A stretch of DNA of 9,611 nucleotides from Cyanothece sp. UBA12306. Its GTDB lineage: Bacteria > Cyanobacteriota > Cyanobacteriia > Cyanobacteriales > Microcystaceae. The notes below the pieces were generated by a model. It saw only the letters and a list, made by a program, of their open reading frames with translations, was not told the DNA's origin and did not search any database. The stretch spans positions 1 to 9,611 of the forward strand of contig DLXW01000029.1 of the NCBI GenBank assembly GCA_003448685.1. The letters run 5' to 3'. The position numbers were made by a program, and so were the translations under genes. Positions within the stretch are counted from its first letter, which is position 1. Each line of letters opens with the position of its first letter. This document shows positions 1 through 5,955 of this stretch, one piece after another.

Positions 1-216
1 TAAAGATAAACGTTTATCTTTATTAATAACCCCTTCTTCGGCAAAAGTGGCCAAAGAATCAATTCCTAAAGATAAACTGATGGGAGAATAAACAAAATAG
101 AGCCTTTGAGCTGCATTAAGGGGTAAAGCAGTTAATAAAGCTGAGATAGCACCAAAAGCAAAACCTTGGACAAGTTTAGGTAATAAACCCTGAGAAAAAC
201 TTCGATGTTGGCTCAT
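1..216 (-). CDS. Alpha/beta hydrolase with N-terminal DUF1400 region, partial (5' end only)
   Basis: The first 72 residues of a protein are visible; the gene continues beyond the left edge. The start is an ATG read on the minus strand at 214-216. The N terminus has a short polar stretch, then a hydrophobic segment (about residues 14-33) ending in LPLNA before AQRLYFVYSP, which looks like a Sec signal peptide cleaved near LNA. The part after it (AQRLYF, SLSLGIDSLATFAEEG) matches my memory of the DUF1400 segment that precedes an alpha/beta hydrolase domain in many cyanobacterial exported proteins. The catalytic domain itself is outside the window, so hydrolase activity is inferred from family membership only. 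No good Shine-Dalgarno sequence precedes the ATG, which is common in cyanobacteria. The gene is divergent from the conserved hypothetical gene that starts at 390. Confidence 0.7.
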   Translation of the reverse strand, partial: MSQHRSFSQGLLPKLVQGFAFGAISALLTALPLNAAQRLYFVYSPISLSLGIDSLATFAEEGVINKDKRLSL

Positions 217-312
217 AATTACTGGAGCAATAAAAGATGTTTGTTGATTCGTAACATATGATACCAGCAATCAAATTTTAATTGATAATTTCTCATTCTA
301 GATGAAATATTT

Positions 313-331
313 AAGTGTTCTAGGTACACTT
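313..331. promoter_or_regulatory. Short dyad in the divergent intergenic region 217-389
   Basis: AAGTGT (313-318) and ACACTT (326-331) form an inverted repeat with a 7-base spacer. A longer imperfect dyad, GTTC...GAAC (317-336), overlaps it. It lies midway between two divergent genes, where an operator could serve both. Nothing more specific can be read; the rest of 217-389 is AT-rich with no clear paired -35 and -10 boxes. Confidence 0.2.
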
Positions 332-389
332 GGAACAGGATTATTGTATCAATCCCATTTAGTCTTGTTTTTTGATGCTGCTTTACGCA

Positions 390-977
390 ATGACCTATAC
401 TACCCAACAACTGATTAAGATTCTTGATGATGAATTGCGTGCTACCTGTAAAGGAGAACGTGTTTTACTATCTTCTGGCGATCGCATTGAGAATCCAGCG
501 ATCGCCAAAGCCCTTGATTGGCAAAAAGTAAGTAAGGTTTTTGCCTATCAGGAGTTTCGGGAACAAGTTCACGAATATCAGCGACAACATCAAGTATCAG
601 GCATTATTTGGCGCATCTGTCGCTATCAAGGTCAATCGTTGTGTTATCCTGAACTTCATAACCAATTAGTCTCAGTTCCTGGGGATAAGGAAATTCTGAT
701 GGAGGCGAAAGAATCTGTGTTAAATTTCTGGTGGGAGATGACCCAAGGTATGAATTTTTGGCTATCGGCACACCGTCGTCGTCCTATTTCTTGGGATTCT
801 GTGGCTGAATTTGCCAACGATGTGGAATGGGCCGAAATTGATGCGGCACAAACAGAACTTTACTTAGGACTATGTTGGGGCAATCCTCAAGAATATCAAT
901 ATCAATGGGCTAAACCTGATTCGGGTTGTCATCGCATTATTGGGGCAGTTGATCAACCTAGTTCGATTAAGGTTTAA
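390..977 (+). CDS. Conserved cyanobacterial hypothetical protein (195 aa)
   Basis: This is a soluble protein of 195 residues with no signal peptide or membrane segment. It resembles a conserved protein I associate with many cyanobacteria, but I know no function or domain name for it. It is rich in aromatic residues (FWWEMTQGMNFWLSA at about 113-127, ELYLGLCWGNPQEYQYQW at 156-173) and ends in GCHRIIGAVDQPSSIKV. There are five cysteines (20, 77, 85, 162, 180), but none form a CxxC motif. The start at ATG 390 (MTYTTQQL) is preferred because homologues as I recall them begin there; an in-frame ATG at 375 and TTG at 372 would add five or six residues, and none has a clear Shine-Dalgarno sequence. 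Two HIP1 palindromes (478, 498) lie inside the gene, so its base composition is native. It is divergent from the DUF1400 hydrolase gene. Confidence 0.8.
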   Translation: MTYTTQQLIKILDDELRATCKGERVLLSSGDRIENPAIAKALDWQKVSKVFAYQEFREQVHEYQRQHQVSGIIWRICRYQGQSLCYPELHNQLVSVPGDKEILMEAKESVLNFWWEMTQGMNFWLSAHRRRPISWDSVAEFANDVEWAEIDAAQTELYLGLCWGNPQEYQYQWAKPDSGCHRIIGAVDQPSSIKV

Positions 978-1014
978 ATATTACGGTTCGGAAATCCCCC
1001 TGAAGTTAAACCTT
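969..1014 (+). terminator. Inverted repeat spanning the stop codon, weak terminator candidate
   Basis: AAGGTTTAA (969-977, containing the TAA stop) and TTAAACCTT (1006-1014) are perfect 9-bp complements separated by 28 bases. The stem is AT-rich and only a short T run follows, so it is a poor intrinsic terminator. It could instead protect the 3' end of the mRNA. Confidence 0.25.
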
Positions 1015-1044
1015 TGATTATATGTATTTTTGGGCCATTATAGT
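1014..1044 (+). promoter_or_regulatory. Candidate promoter for the sigma factor leader
   Basis: TTGATT at 1014-1019 and TATAGT at 1039-1044 (5 of 6 matches to TATAAT) are separated by 19 bases, slightly long. Initiation would fall near 1051, just before the structured segment at 1060-1176, giving a leader of about 268 nt. This is inferred from pattern alone. Confidence 0.3.
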
Positions 1045-1059
1045 AGAGAGAGAACATCA

Positions 1060-1176
1060 GTTAATTATCGCCCTATCCCTATAAACTAGATTGGATCAGG
1101 CTTTTATCTAACTGAATCTTTCCCCTCAGACGATGAACCTTTTATTTCTTGCCATCGTCTAAAGGGATAGGTTAAC
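1060..1176 (+). ncRNA. Nested, strongly foldable leader segment or small RNA candidate
   Basis: Three sets of perfect complements are nested. GTTAA (1060-1064) pairs with TTAAC (1172-1176). CCTATCCCT (1072-1080) pairs with AGGGATAGG (1163-1171). AGACGATG (1128-1135) pairs with CATCGTCT (1153-1160), closing a 17-nt loop. A weaker hairpin with a bulge (GATT..CAG against CTGAATC, about 1089-1119) fills the remaining arm. CCCT at 1123-1126 could compete for the same AGGG, allowing an alternative fold. The segment lies in a 341-base gap before the sigma factor gene and resembles no RNA family that I recognise. It could be a 5' leader element or an independent RNA. Confidence 0.4.
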
Positions 1177-1280
1177 ATTAAAATAAGTCAAAGTCATACT
1201 GACTACAGGTTTTAATATTTCTTTTCCAGATCCCCTGTATAGATTTATGCCATTTCTGGGAAACCTAGAGTATACAAAAA

Positions 1281-1307
1281 GACTTTGAAAGCAGATTTCA
1301 AGGAGTC
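1281..1307 (+). promoter_or_regulatory. Hairpin enclosing the Shine-Dalgarno sequence of the sigma factor gene
   Basis: GACT plus TTGAAA (1281-1290) pairs with TTTCAA (1296-1301) and AGTC (1304-1307), leaving GG (1302-1303) bulged around a GCAGA loop. A continuous alternative register pairs CTTTGAAA (1283-1290) with TTTCAAGG (1296-1303) through one G-U pair. Either way the ribosome binding site AAGGAG (1300-1305) is inside the stem. The ATG at 1319 is 13 bases past it, which is longer than usual. This layout fits translational control by melting of the stem. Confidence 0.5.
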
Positions 1308-1318
1308 GTAACGTACCA

Positions 1319-2305
1319 ATGCCAACTGCTAATGTGAATTCAAAAACTAAACAACCTATGTACTCAGCAGATATGGTGCGGACTTATCTGCATGAAATTG
1401 GGCGAGTTCCTCTATTGACTCATGAGCAAGAAATTGTTTATGGAAAACAAGTACAGAGGATGATGTCCCTGTTAGAAACTAAAGATCAAATCACTCAATC
1501 TAAAGGAAAAGAGCCCAGTTTGAAGGAGTGGGCTAAAGTCGTCAAATTGAGCGAATTAGAACTCAAAAAGAGCCTCGAACAGGGTAATCGAGCCAAGCGT
1601 AAGATGATTGAAGCTAACTTACGTTTAGTGGTTGCTATTGCGAAAAAATACCAGAAGCGCAACATGGAATTTCTCGATCTAATTCAAGAAGGAAGTCTAG
1701 GGTTAGAGAGGGGAGTAGAGAAATTCGATCCAACTAAAGGCTATAAGTTCTCTACCTACGCTTATTGGTGGATTCGTCAGGCTATTACTAGAGCGATCGC
1801 TCAACAGGCGCGCACCATCCGTCTACCCATTCATATTACTGAAAAACTCAATAAAATTAAGAAAACTCAGCGAGAACTATCCCAAAAACTTGGCCGAAGT
1901 GCAACCCCAACCGAAATTGCCCAGGTGTTAGACATAGAACCCTCCCAAATTCGGGAATGTTTAAGTATAGCCCGTCAACCCATCTCTCTTGATGTCAGGG
2001 TTGGGGATAACCAAGATACAGAACTTTCGGAACTACTAGAAGACCAAGACGCTTCTCCTGATAAATATATCACCCAAGAATTGTTACGCCAAGACTTAAA
2101 AAACTTGATGGAGGAATTAACTCCACAACAGCGTTCGGTTCTTACCCTTCGTTTTGGGTTAGAAGATGGAAAAGAACTCTCTTTAGCTAAAATTGGTAAA
2201 AAACTTAATATTAGTCGGGAAAGAGTTCGTCAGCTAGAACATCAAGCACTAGCTCAACTTCGCAGACGTAGAGCAAATGTTAAGGAGTATTTAGCTGCTA
2301 GTTAA
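1319..2305 (+). CDS. Group 2 RNA polymerase sigma factor (SigB/SigD type)
   Basis: This is a sigma-70 family factor of 328 residues that directs RNA polymerase to stress or condition-specific promoters. Region 1.2 is at about 15-40 (ADMVRTYLHEIGRVPLLTHEQE). Region 2 follows: AKRKMIEANLRLVVAIAKKY (92-111), DLIQEGSLGLERGVEKFDP (120-138) and the -10 recognition helix KFSTYAYWWIRQAITRAI (143-160). Region 3 begins at ARTIRLPIHITEKL (164-177). Region 4 carries the -35 helix-turn-helix at 287-311 (LSLAKIGKKLNISRERVRQLEHQAL). The short N terminus, lacking a long region 1.1, and the length mark a non-essential group 2 factor rather than the primary RpoD. The LTHEQEIVYGKQVQ signature is shared by cyanobacterial SigB and SigD, and I cannot separate these by eye. 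The ATG lies 13 bases after AAGGAG, which is buried in a hairpin. The gene is monocistronic, with its own terminator. Confidence 0.95.
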   Translation: MPTANVNSKTKQPMYSADMVRTYLHEIGRVPLLTHEQEIVYGKQVQRMMSLLETKDQITQSKGKEPSLKEWAKVVKLSELELKKSLEQGNRAKRKMIEANLRLVVAIAKKYQKRNMEFLDLIQEGSLGLERGVEKFDPTKGYKFSTYAYWWIRQAITRAIAQQARTIRLPIHITEKLNKIKKTQRELSQKLGRSATPTEIAQVLDIEPSQIRECLSIARQPISLDVRVGDNQDTELSELLEDQDASPDKYITQELLRQDLKNLMEELTPQQRSVLTLRFGLEDGKELSLAKIGKKLNISRERVRQLEHQALAQLRRRRANVKEYLAAS

Positions 2306-2332
2306 AGTGCACAGCATTTGAAACTAATTGAC

Positions 2333-2359
2333 AAACTCCCGATTTATAATCGGGAGTTT
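2333..2359 (+). terminator. Intrinsic terminator of the sigma factor gene
   Basis: AAACTCCCGATT (2333-2344) and AATCGGGAGTTT (2348-2359) form a perfect 12-bp stem with a 3-base TAT loop, 27 bases after the sigma factor stop. The arms carry A-run and T-run flanks as in a bidirectional terminator, though the T-tract is short. Confidence 0.8.
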
Positions 2360-2647
2360 ATTGCTTTAACCTGGTTGGTATAATTTTTGTTTATTAAGAT
2401 ATATAAATACAACTTGACATAAAGTTCATTTAATAGATAGATTTTTATCGAAAAAACTGATGACTTATTAAAATTTAAGAAAAAACTTGCACTCAACCAA
2501 AAAAGCACGGCACAATAAAAGTGGTAGTGAGGAGACTTCTTTGGGTTGACCAAAGTCAGCACCGCAGCGTAGTCCTGTGGAAGATTAGAGAAGTTGCTTT
2601 GAAAAAAAGCTAGTCAAAGTTTAGTCTATCACCAAAATCAATTTTAT

Positions 2648-2753
2648 CTAAGTTTTTACTTAGCATTGGTAACTCAGTTGCGACAGCATGAGATGAAAGT
2701 CTGGAATTAACAGTTACCCAAATGTATGAGAAGAGAGTCACCCTTTTGGGTGA
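2648..2753 (+). other. Cluster of hairpins in the geneless stretch 2360-2822
   Basis: The 463 bases between the sigma terminator and the next gene hold no convincing protein gene. On the plus strand there are CTAAGT/ACTTAG (2648-2653, 2658-2663, TTTT loop), GGTAACT/AGTTACC (2668-2674, 2712-2718) and TCACCC/GGGTGA (2738-2743, 2748-2753, TTTT loop). Inside the middle one, AGAT-GAAA-GTCT (2691-2702) makes a small GAAA-capped stem. Upstream are CTTTGG/CCAAAG (2539-2544, 2550-2555) and CTTTGA/TCAAAG (2597-2602, 2614-2619). The density of stems suggests a structured RNA or a decayed element; no known family is recognised with certainty. Confidence 0.35.
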
Positions 2754-2822
2754 GTGTGCTGCTGTTGGCGCTAGATATGGTGAATATAGATAGACTTGCC
2801 CTTAATATGTTCAGGAAAAAAA

Positions 2823-3347
2823 ATGTCCTTCGTTCAAAAGTTCTTATTTTCACACACACATTATTCCTTATTGCCTTTGAGTATTTTAATCAGTTTAGGA
2901 ATAATTAACAATTGCCCAGTTCAAGCTGTCGAAAAAAACTTTAATCTTAATCAATTAATAGCTTCCGAAGAAATATCCTTAAGCCAGAATATTGCAAAGA
3001 TAGGAGATGGGGTTTACCTTTATGGCAGATCTCCCAAACCAGAAGTTTTTGGACAAGAATACTTAGTATTTAAAGTTCAACAAGGTAAGGTTGTCGGAGC
3101 ATTTTATATGCCAAGATCAGAGTTTAGTTGTTTCTCTGGTAGTCTTAACCCTCGTCAGATGAATGTCTCGATCACCGATCCCTATGATGGTACAAAACAC
3201 GATTATGCGATCGCCTTGGAAGCAGTTTCTCCCTTAGCAGCTAATAGTAGCAATAGCCAAGAAATTGGTTTAGAGGGCTATCACCGTCTCAATACCATCA
3301 GTGAAAATGATCAACGCATCTTGAACACTTGTTTATCGGAAAACTAA
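2823..3347 (+). CDS. Small exported conserved cyanobacterial protein (174 aa)
   Basis: The first 35 residues form a Sec signal peptide: a positive N terminus, a hydrophobic core (about 15-28) and PVQA before VEKNF. The mature part has the conserved-looking block GDGVYLYGRSPKPEVFGQEYLVFKVQQGKVVGAFYMPRSEFSCFSG (about 61-106) and the C-terminal ENDQRILNTC. Two cysteines remain in the mature protein (103 and 170) and could form a disulfide outside the cytoplasm. I associate this block with a family of exported proteins confined to cyanobacteria and without assigned function. The ATG at 2823 is chosen because AGGA (2813-2816) stands 6 bases before it; an in-frame TTG at 2796 would add nine residues ahead of the signal peptide and has no such site. 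The gene ends only 3 bases from the convergent cobO gene. Confidence 0.8.
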   Translation: MSFVQKFLFSHTHYSLLPLSILISLGIINNCPVQAVEKNFNLNQLIASEEISLSQNIAKIGDGVYLYGRSPKPEVFGQEYLVFKVQQGKVVGAFYMPRSEFSCFSGSLNPRQMNVSITDPYDGTKHDYAIALEAVSPLAANSSNSQEIGLEGYHRLNTISENDQRILNTCLSEN

Positions 3348-3350
3348 AAA

Positions 3351-3968
3351 CTAAAATTCAATTCCAGGTTGAGCTTTAATTCCTTGTTCTTGGAAAGGAT
3401 GCTTGATGGGCTTCATTTCTGTCACTAAATCGGCTATCTCAATCAATTGGGAAGGTGCGCCTCTTCCCGTTAGGATAACATGAGTAGGGTCAGGTTTTTC
3501 AGCTAATCCTTCTATAATAGTTGTTGGTTCAAGATAACCCAATTTTAAAGCTACATTAATTTCATCGAGTAAGACTAATTGATATTCTTGATTACGAATC
3601 AAAGTTAAGGCTTTTTCCCAAGCAGCTTGAGCGTTGGCGATATCCCTTTCTCTGTCTTGAGTTTCCCAGGTAAAACCTTCTCCCATGGCGTAGAATTCAA
3701 GTTGCCCTTCCCAGCGACTTAATACGGCTTTTTCGGCGGGTTCCCAGGCCCCTTTAATAAATTGTACAATGCCTACGCGAAACCCATGTCCGAGCGATCG
3801 CATTACCATCCCTAAGGCGGCAGTGGTTTTTCCCTTGCCATTACCTGTATTAACGATAATTAATCCTTTTTCTCTCGATGCTTCAGCTAAACGTTGTTCT
3901 TGTACTTCTTTACGCCGCTGCATTTTCTGCTGGTATTGTTCAGGAGAAAGAGAAGTTTTATTAGTCAT
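3351..3968 (-). CDS. cobO: Cob(I)yrinic acid a,c-diamide adenosyltransferase
   Basis: This cytoplasmic enzyme transfers the adenosyl group of ATP to the reduced cobalt of corrinoids, a step of coenzyme B12 synthesis and salvage (CobO/BtuR/CobA family). The P-loop is GNGKGKTT at residues 42-49, preceded by GLIIVNT. VQFIKG (68-73), the acidic LVLLDEIN (131-138) and VILTGRGAP (164-172) follow in family order, and the C terminus KHPFQEQGIKAQPGIEF is typical. Its length of 205 residues fits the family (about 190-210). ATG 3968 (MTNKTSLSPEQYQQKM) is chosen over an in-frame TTG at 4022, as the extra 18 residues look non-conserved; AGGA lies 11 bases before the ATG. No cobalamin riboswitch fits in the 130-base upstream gap, but a 12-bp inverted repeat sits there. 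The DUF4231 gene lies upstream on the same strand. Confidence 0.95.
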   Translation of the reverse strand: MTNKTSLSPEQYQQKMQRRKEVQEQRLAEASREKGLIIVNTGNGKGKTTAALGMVMRSLGHGFRVGIVQFIKGAWEPAEKAVLSRWEGQLEFYAMGEGFTWETQDRERDIANAQAAWEKALTLIRNQEYQLVLLDEINVALKLGYLEPTTIIEGLAEKPDPTHVILTGRGAPSQLIEIADLVTEMKPIKHPFQEQGIKAQPGIEF

Positions 3969-4001
3969 AATAATTTTATTCCTAGGTTTATTGACAACAA
4001 A

Positions 4002-4048
4002 AGAAGTAGTAATTTTAAACAACTCTAATATAATAGATTACTACTTCT
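4002..4048 (-). promoter_or_regulatory. 12-bp perfect inverted repeat upstream of cobO
   Basis: AGAAGTAGTAAT (4002-4013) and ATTACTACTTCT (4037-4048) are perfect complements separated by 23 AT-rich bases. The spacer contains TATAAT on the plus strand and ATTATATT on the minus strand. The repeat lies 34 bases before the cobO start and about 50 bases past the DUF4231 stop. It could be an operator, an attenuator stem, or a weak terminator of the upstream gene, since a T-rich stretch follows the stem on the minus strand. Confidence 0.4.
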
Positions 4049-4098
4049 ATCTTACTCTTTTTTTGTTTTTTGTTTTAATTAGGGTTTGCTGAATTGGA

Positions 4099-4908
4099 TT
4101 AACTTTCTTCTTCTTCTAACTCTTCTTCTTTAGCCTCTTCAATCTGAGCCTGAGCTTGAACTTGCTGCAAATGAATTTCATTTACTTTATTAACAAAGTT
4201 GACTATAGCTCGTTTTTGTCTGGTTTCAGATGTTTTATCGGGGAGATCTAAGACATTATCTTGAGTGATACCCAAGATAAATTTCTGTTGTTCTGCTTCT
4301 AGATTTTCGACAATGTTGTTCGCAGTTTTCCACTGATTTTCTAAAGGAAAAGATGTCCCCACACTAGCTAAAATAGAAGCAACAGCAGGAAAAATTACAG
4401 GTAGCCAATTAATCCATTCAGCACCGATATCTAGTTTATCTACTAATACCAAAACTGGTGTCACACCAGAAAAGATGATAGTTGCAAGTTGCAAGATATA
4501 GTAAAAATTTCTGGCATTTTTCCTAGTTTTACTATAATCATCAATTAACTGTTGACAGTAGTTTAAAGCATTGTCTCTTTCGAGTTTAATTCTCTGTTTT
4601 GTCCCGGGCGTTTGCTCTAATAATATGGCATTTTTCTCATCTTTTCTGATCCGATCGCCGTAGGAGAAATATTGTCCATTAAATAGTGCTAAGAAAACAA
4701 AACTAGCAAGAAAAGCAGCATCGAGAGTAATGAGAATTTTATTATCTAGAAAGAAAAATGTGAGAACTAAACTAGCAAGAAACCCATCTAAAGCCAAGTA
4801 TTCTAAAACTTTAAAAAATCGGCGATCTCCAGACTGGGGACTGGATTTTTTTACTTGATTAGCTTGTTCTTCTGCGTTCGTAACTTGTGATGATACTGTA
4901 TCAGTCAT
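4099..4908 (-). CDS. DUF4231/SLATT-like four-helix membrane protein (269 aa)
   Basis: The protein has a polar N terminus (1-35), two hydrophobic helices close together (about 38-54 and 58-76), a charged cytoplasmic-type segment (80-130) and two further helices (about 135-156 and 168-187). A helical C-terminal region ends in a Glu-rich tail (258-269). The second pair, FYYILQLATIIFSGVTPVLVLV followed by FPAVASILASVGTSFPLENQWKTANNIVENLEAEQQKFILG, strongly recalls DUF4231, which belongs to the SLATT membrane superfamily. SLATT proteins have been proposed as pore-forming effectors in nucleotide-signal defence systems. No SLOG, CD-NTase or other sensor gene is nearby, and DUF4231 proteins also occur alone in cyanobacteria, so a defence role is not supported here. 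The ATG lacks a clear Shine-Dalgarno site. It lies between maf and cobO on the same strand, with gaps of 110 and 130 bases, so cotranscription is uncertain. Confidence 0.75.
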   Translation of the reverse strand: MTDTVSSQVTNAEEQANQVKKSSPQSGDRRFFKVLEYLALDGFLASLVLTFFFLDNKILITLDAAFLASFVFLALFNGQYFSYGDRIRKDEKNAILLEQTPGTKQRIKLERDNALNYCQQLIDDYSKTRKNARNFYYILQLATIIFSGVTPVLVLVDKLDIGAEWINWLPVIFPAVASILASVGTSFPLENQWKTANNIVENLEAEQQKFILGITQDNVLDLPDKTSETRQKRAIVNFVNKVNEIHLQQVQAQAQIEEAKEEELEEEES

Positions 4909-5018
4909 GGTTGATTTTTTGTCTCTGTTATTAAAAATTGCCAGTACCGATTTTACCAGAGATCAGGTATCATTCACTTGTAAACTTATCAAAAATTAAA
5001 CTACTCAAATAAATTAAG

Positions 5019-5627
5019 TTAGTTAATCCAAAACTGTGTTACCTGATACCCTAAATCCTGTAACATTTGTCTGAACAACGGAAGACTTAAACCGATAACA
5101 TTACTATGACAGCCTTCGATTTTTTCTATGAATAAACCTCCTTTACCTTCTAGAGCGAAACATCCTGCACAGTTAAGAGGTTCTCCACTATTAACATAAG
5201 CTTCAATGGTAGGAAGATCAAGTTGGGCAAAATAAACTTGGGTAATCCCGCAGCGTACTAAGGTTTGATGCTGTTTTCCATCAATAATTGCATGACCAGT
5301 ATACAATGTTCCTTGCTGTCCTTGCATTGTTTGCCAACGAGCGATCGCTTCTTGGGGACAATCTGGTTTACCATAAATTTGTCCTTGAATAAGTAAGACA
5401 GAATCACAACCTAAAACCAAGGATTCTGGGAACTTAGGAGCTACAATTTCAGCTTTACTTCTAGCTAAGGTTTGCACCAATTCTAGCGGATTATTAGAGA
5501 TAATTTGGGATTCATCAAAATTACTCGGACAAATAAAGGGATTAATCCCAATTTTTTGTAGAAGTTGCCGACGGGCTTGAGAAGCAGAAGCAAGGATAAA
5601 ATTAGGAGAAGATGAAGAATAGGACAT
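5019..5627 (-). CDS. maf: Maf-like nucleoside triphosphate pyrophosphatase
   Basis: Maf/YhdE proteins hydrolyse nucleoside triphosphates, often modified ones, to the monophosphate and diphosphate, a house-cleaning role; they were first described as septum formation inhibitors. The signature is present: [13 protein letters not shown] (11-23), with Gln where many members have Pro; NFDE (36-39); LARSKAE (54-60); VLGCDSV (71-77) with the likely catalytic Asp75; GKP (86-88); GTLYTGHAI (106-114); and the C-terminal block [26 protein letters not shown] (147-171 region). At 202 residues it has the normal length. GCDSV with Ser, instead of the GADT or GADQ seen in the best-known subfamilies, leaves the exact substrate open. 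The ATG at 5627 is preferred to a TTG two codons upstream. It is divergent from the TPR gene. Confidence 0.93.
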   Translation of the reverse strand: MSYSSSSPNFILASASQARRQLLQKIGINPFICPSNFDESQIISNNPLELVQTLARSKAEIVAPKFPESLVLGCDSVLLIQGQIYGKPDCPQEAIARWQTMQGQQGTLYTGHAIIDGKQHQTLVRCGITQVYFAQLDLPTIEAYVNSGEPLNCAGCFALEGKGGLFIEKIEGCHSNVIGLSLPLFRQMLQDLGYQVTQFWIN

Positions 5628-5656
5628 TACCAAAGTTGATAATTATTTTTGATAAA

Positions 5657-5810
5657 CACTAATAAGTATTAATGATAGACTTAAACAGATTTTCCCGTTG
5701 ATTCTCAGGATTTTGTATAAATCTTGACAACAGAATTATCAACTTTTTCTATCCCAACTTTTATATTGTTTGAGATCTAGTCGATTAACGAAGTCAGATT
5801 GAATTCAATC
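5657..5810. promoter_or_regulatory. Palindromes and a -35 box in the divergent maf/TPR intergenic region
   Basis: The 328-base region 5628-5955 contains a 14-bp perfect palindrome, GATTGAATTCAATC (5797-5810), and a near-palindrome of CACTAATA and TATTAATG with a 2-base spacer (5657-5674). A perfect TTGACA lies at 5724-5729 on the plus strand, but the best -10 at the right distance, TTCTAT (5747-5752), is poor. A short hairpin TAAGCT/AGCTTA (5877-5895) lies further down. These are operator-like in form; no regulator can be named. Confidence 0.3.
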
Positions 5811-5955
5811 GAATACAGTAGCTAATAAGCCAGGTTAAAAATCAGAAAAATCATCCTTTTATCCTTAAAATATCACTAAGCTGGGGGATAGCTTACCTTT
5901 GTCTCCATCAATTAAACTGTTAAACAAGGAAATTTTGCTACATAGAGTTTATACC

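Noticed and set aside
313..331. Shared AAGTGT/ACACTT half-sites between this dyad and the peroxiredoxin dyad at 6963-6989 as one regulon
   Set aside because: Spacers differ (7 against 13 bases between the shared half-sites), so the same dimer is unlikely to bind both; the match is short enough to be chance.
2527..2534. CTCCTCAC on the minus strand, similar to the conserved core of the Yfr1 small RNA
   Set aside because: Only eight bases match; the flanking hairpins and the terminator stem expected for Yfr1 are not present.
2344..2562. Minus-strand reading frame of 72 codons starting in the hairpin region and ending in the sigma terminator
   Set aside because: Low-complexity, Asn/Lys/Leu/Tyr-rich translation typical of AT-rich non-coding DNA; it ends inside a clear terminator and shows no recognisable motif.
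2479..2613. Plus-strand open stretch of 44 codons (contains VVRRLLWVDQSQHRSVVLWK)
   Set aside because: No ATG, no convincing ribosome site and no similarity I recognise; examined as a possible reverse transcriptase or transposase remnant but it has no such motif.
2726..2908. Plus-strand frame of 60 codons overlapping the exported protein gene
   Set aside because: It overlaps the signal peptide region of the better supported gene at 2823 in another frame and has no homology signature.
3969..4098. Possible cobalamin riboswitch upstream of cobO
   Set aside because: The gap is shorter than the aptamer and lacks a recognisable B12 box; only the 12-bp dyad is there.
3351..5627. cobO, the SLATT-like gene and maf as a defence island or a new operon-encoded system
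   Set aside because: Gaps of 110-130 bases, unrelated housekeeping functions and no sensor, nuclease or synthase gene; shared strand alone is not evidence.
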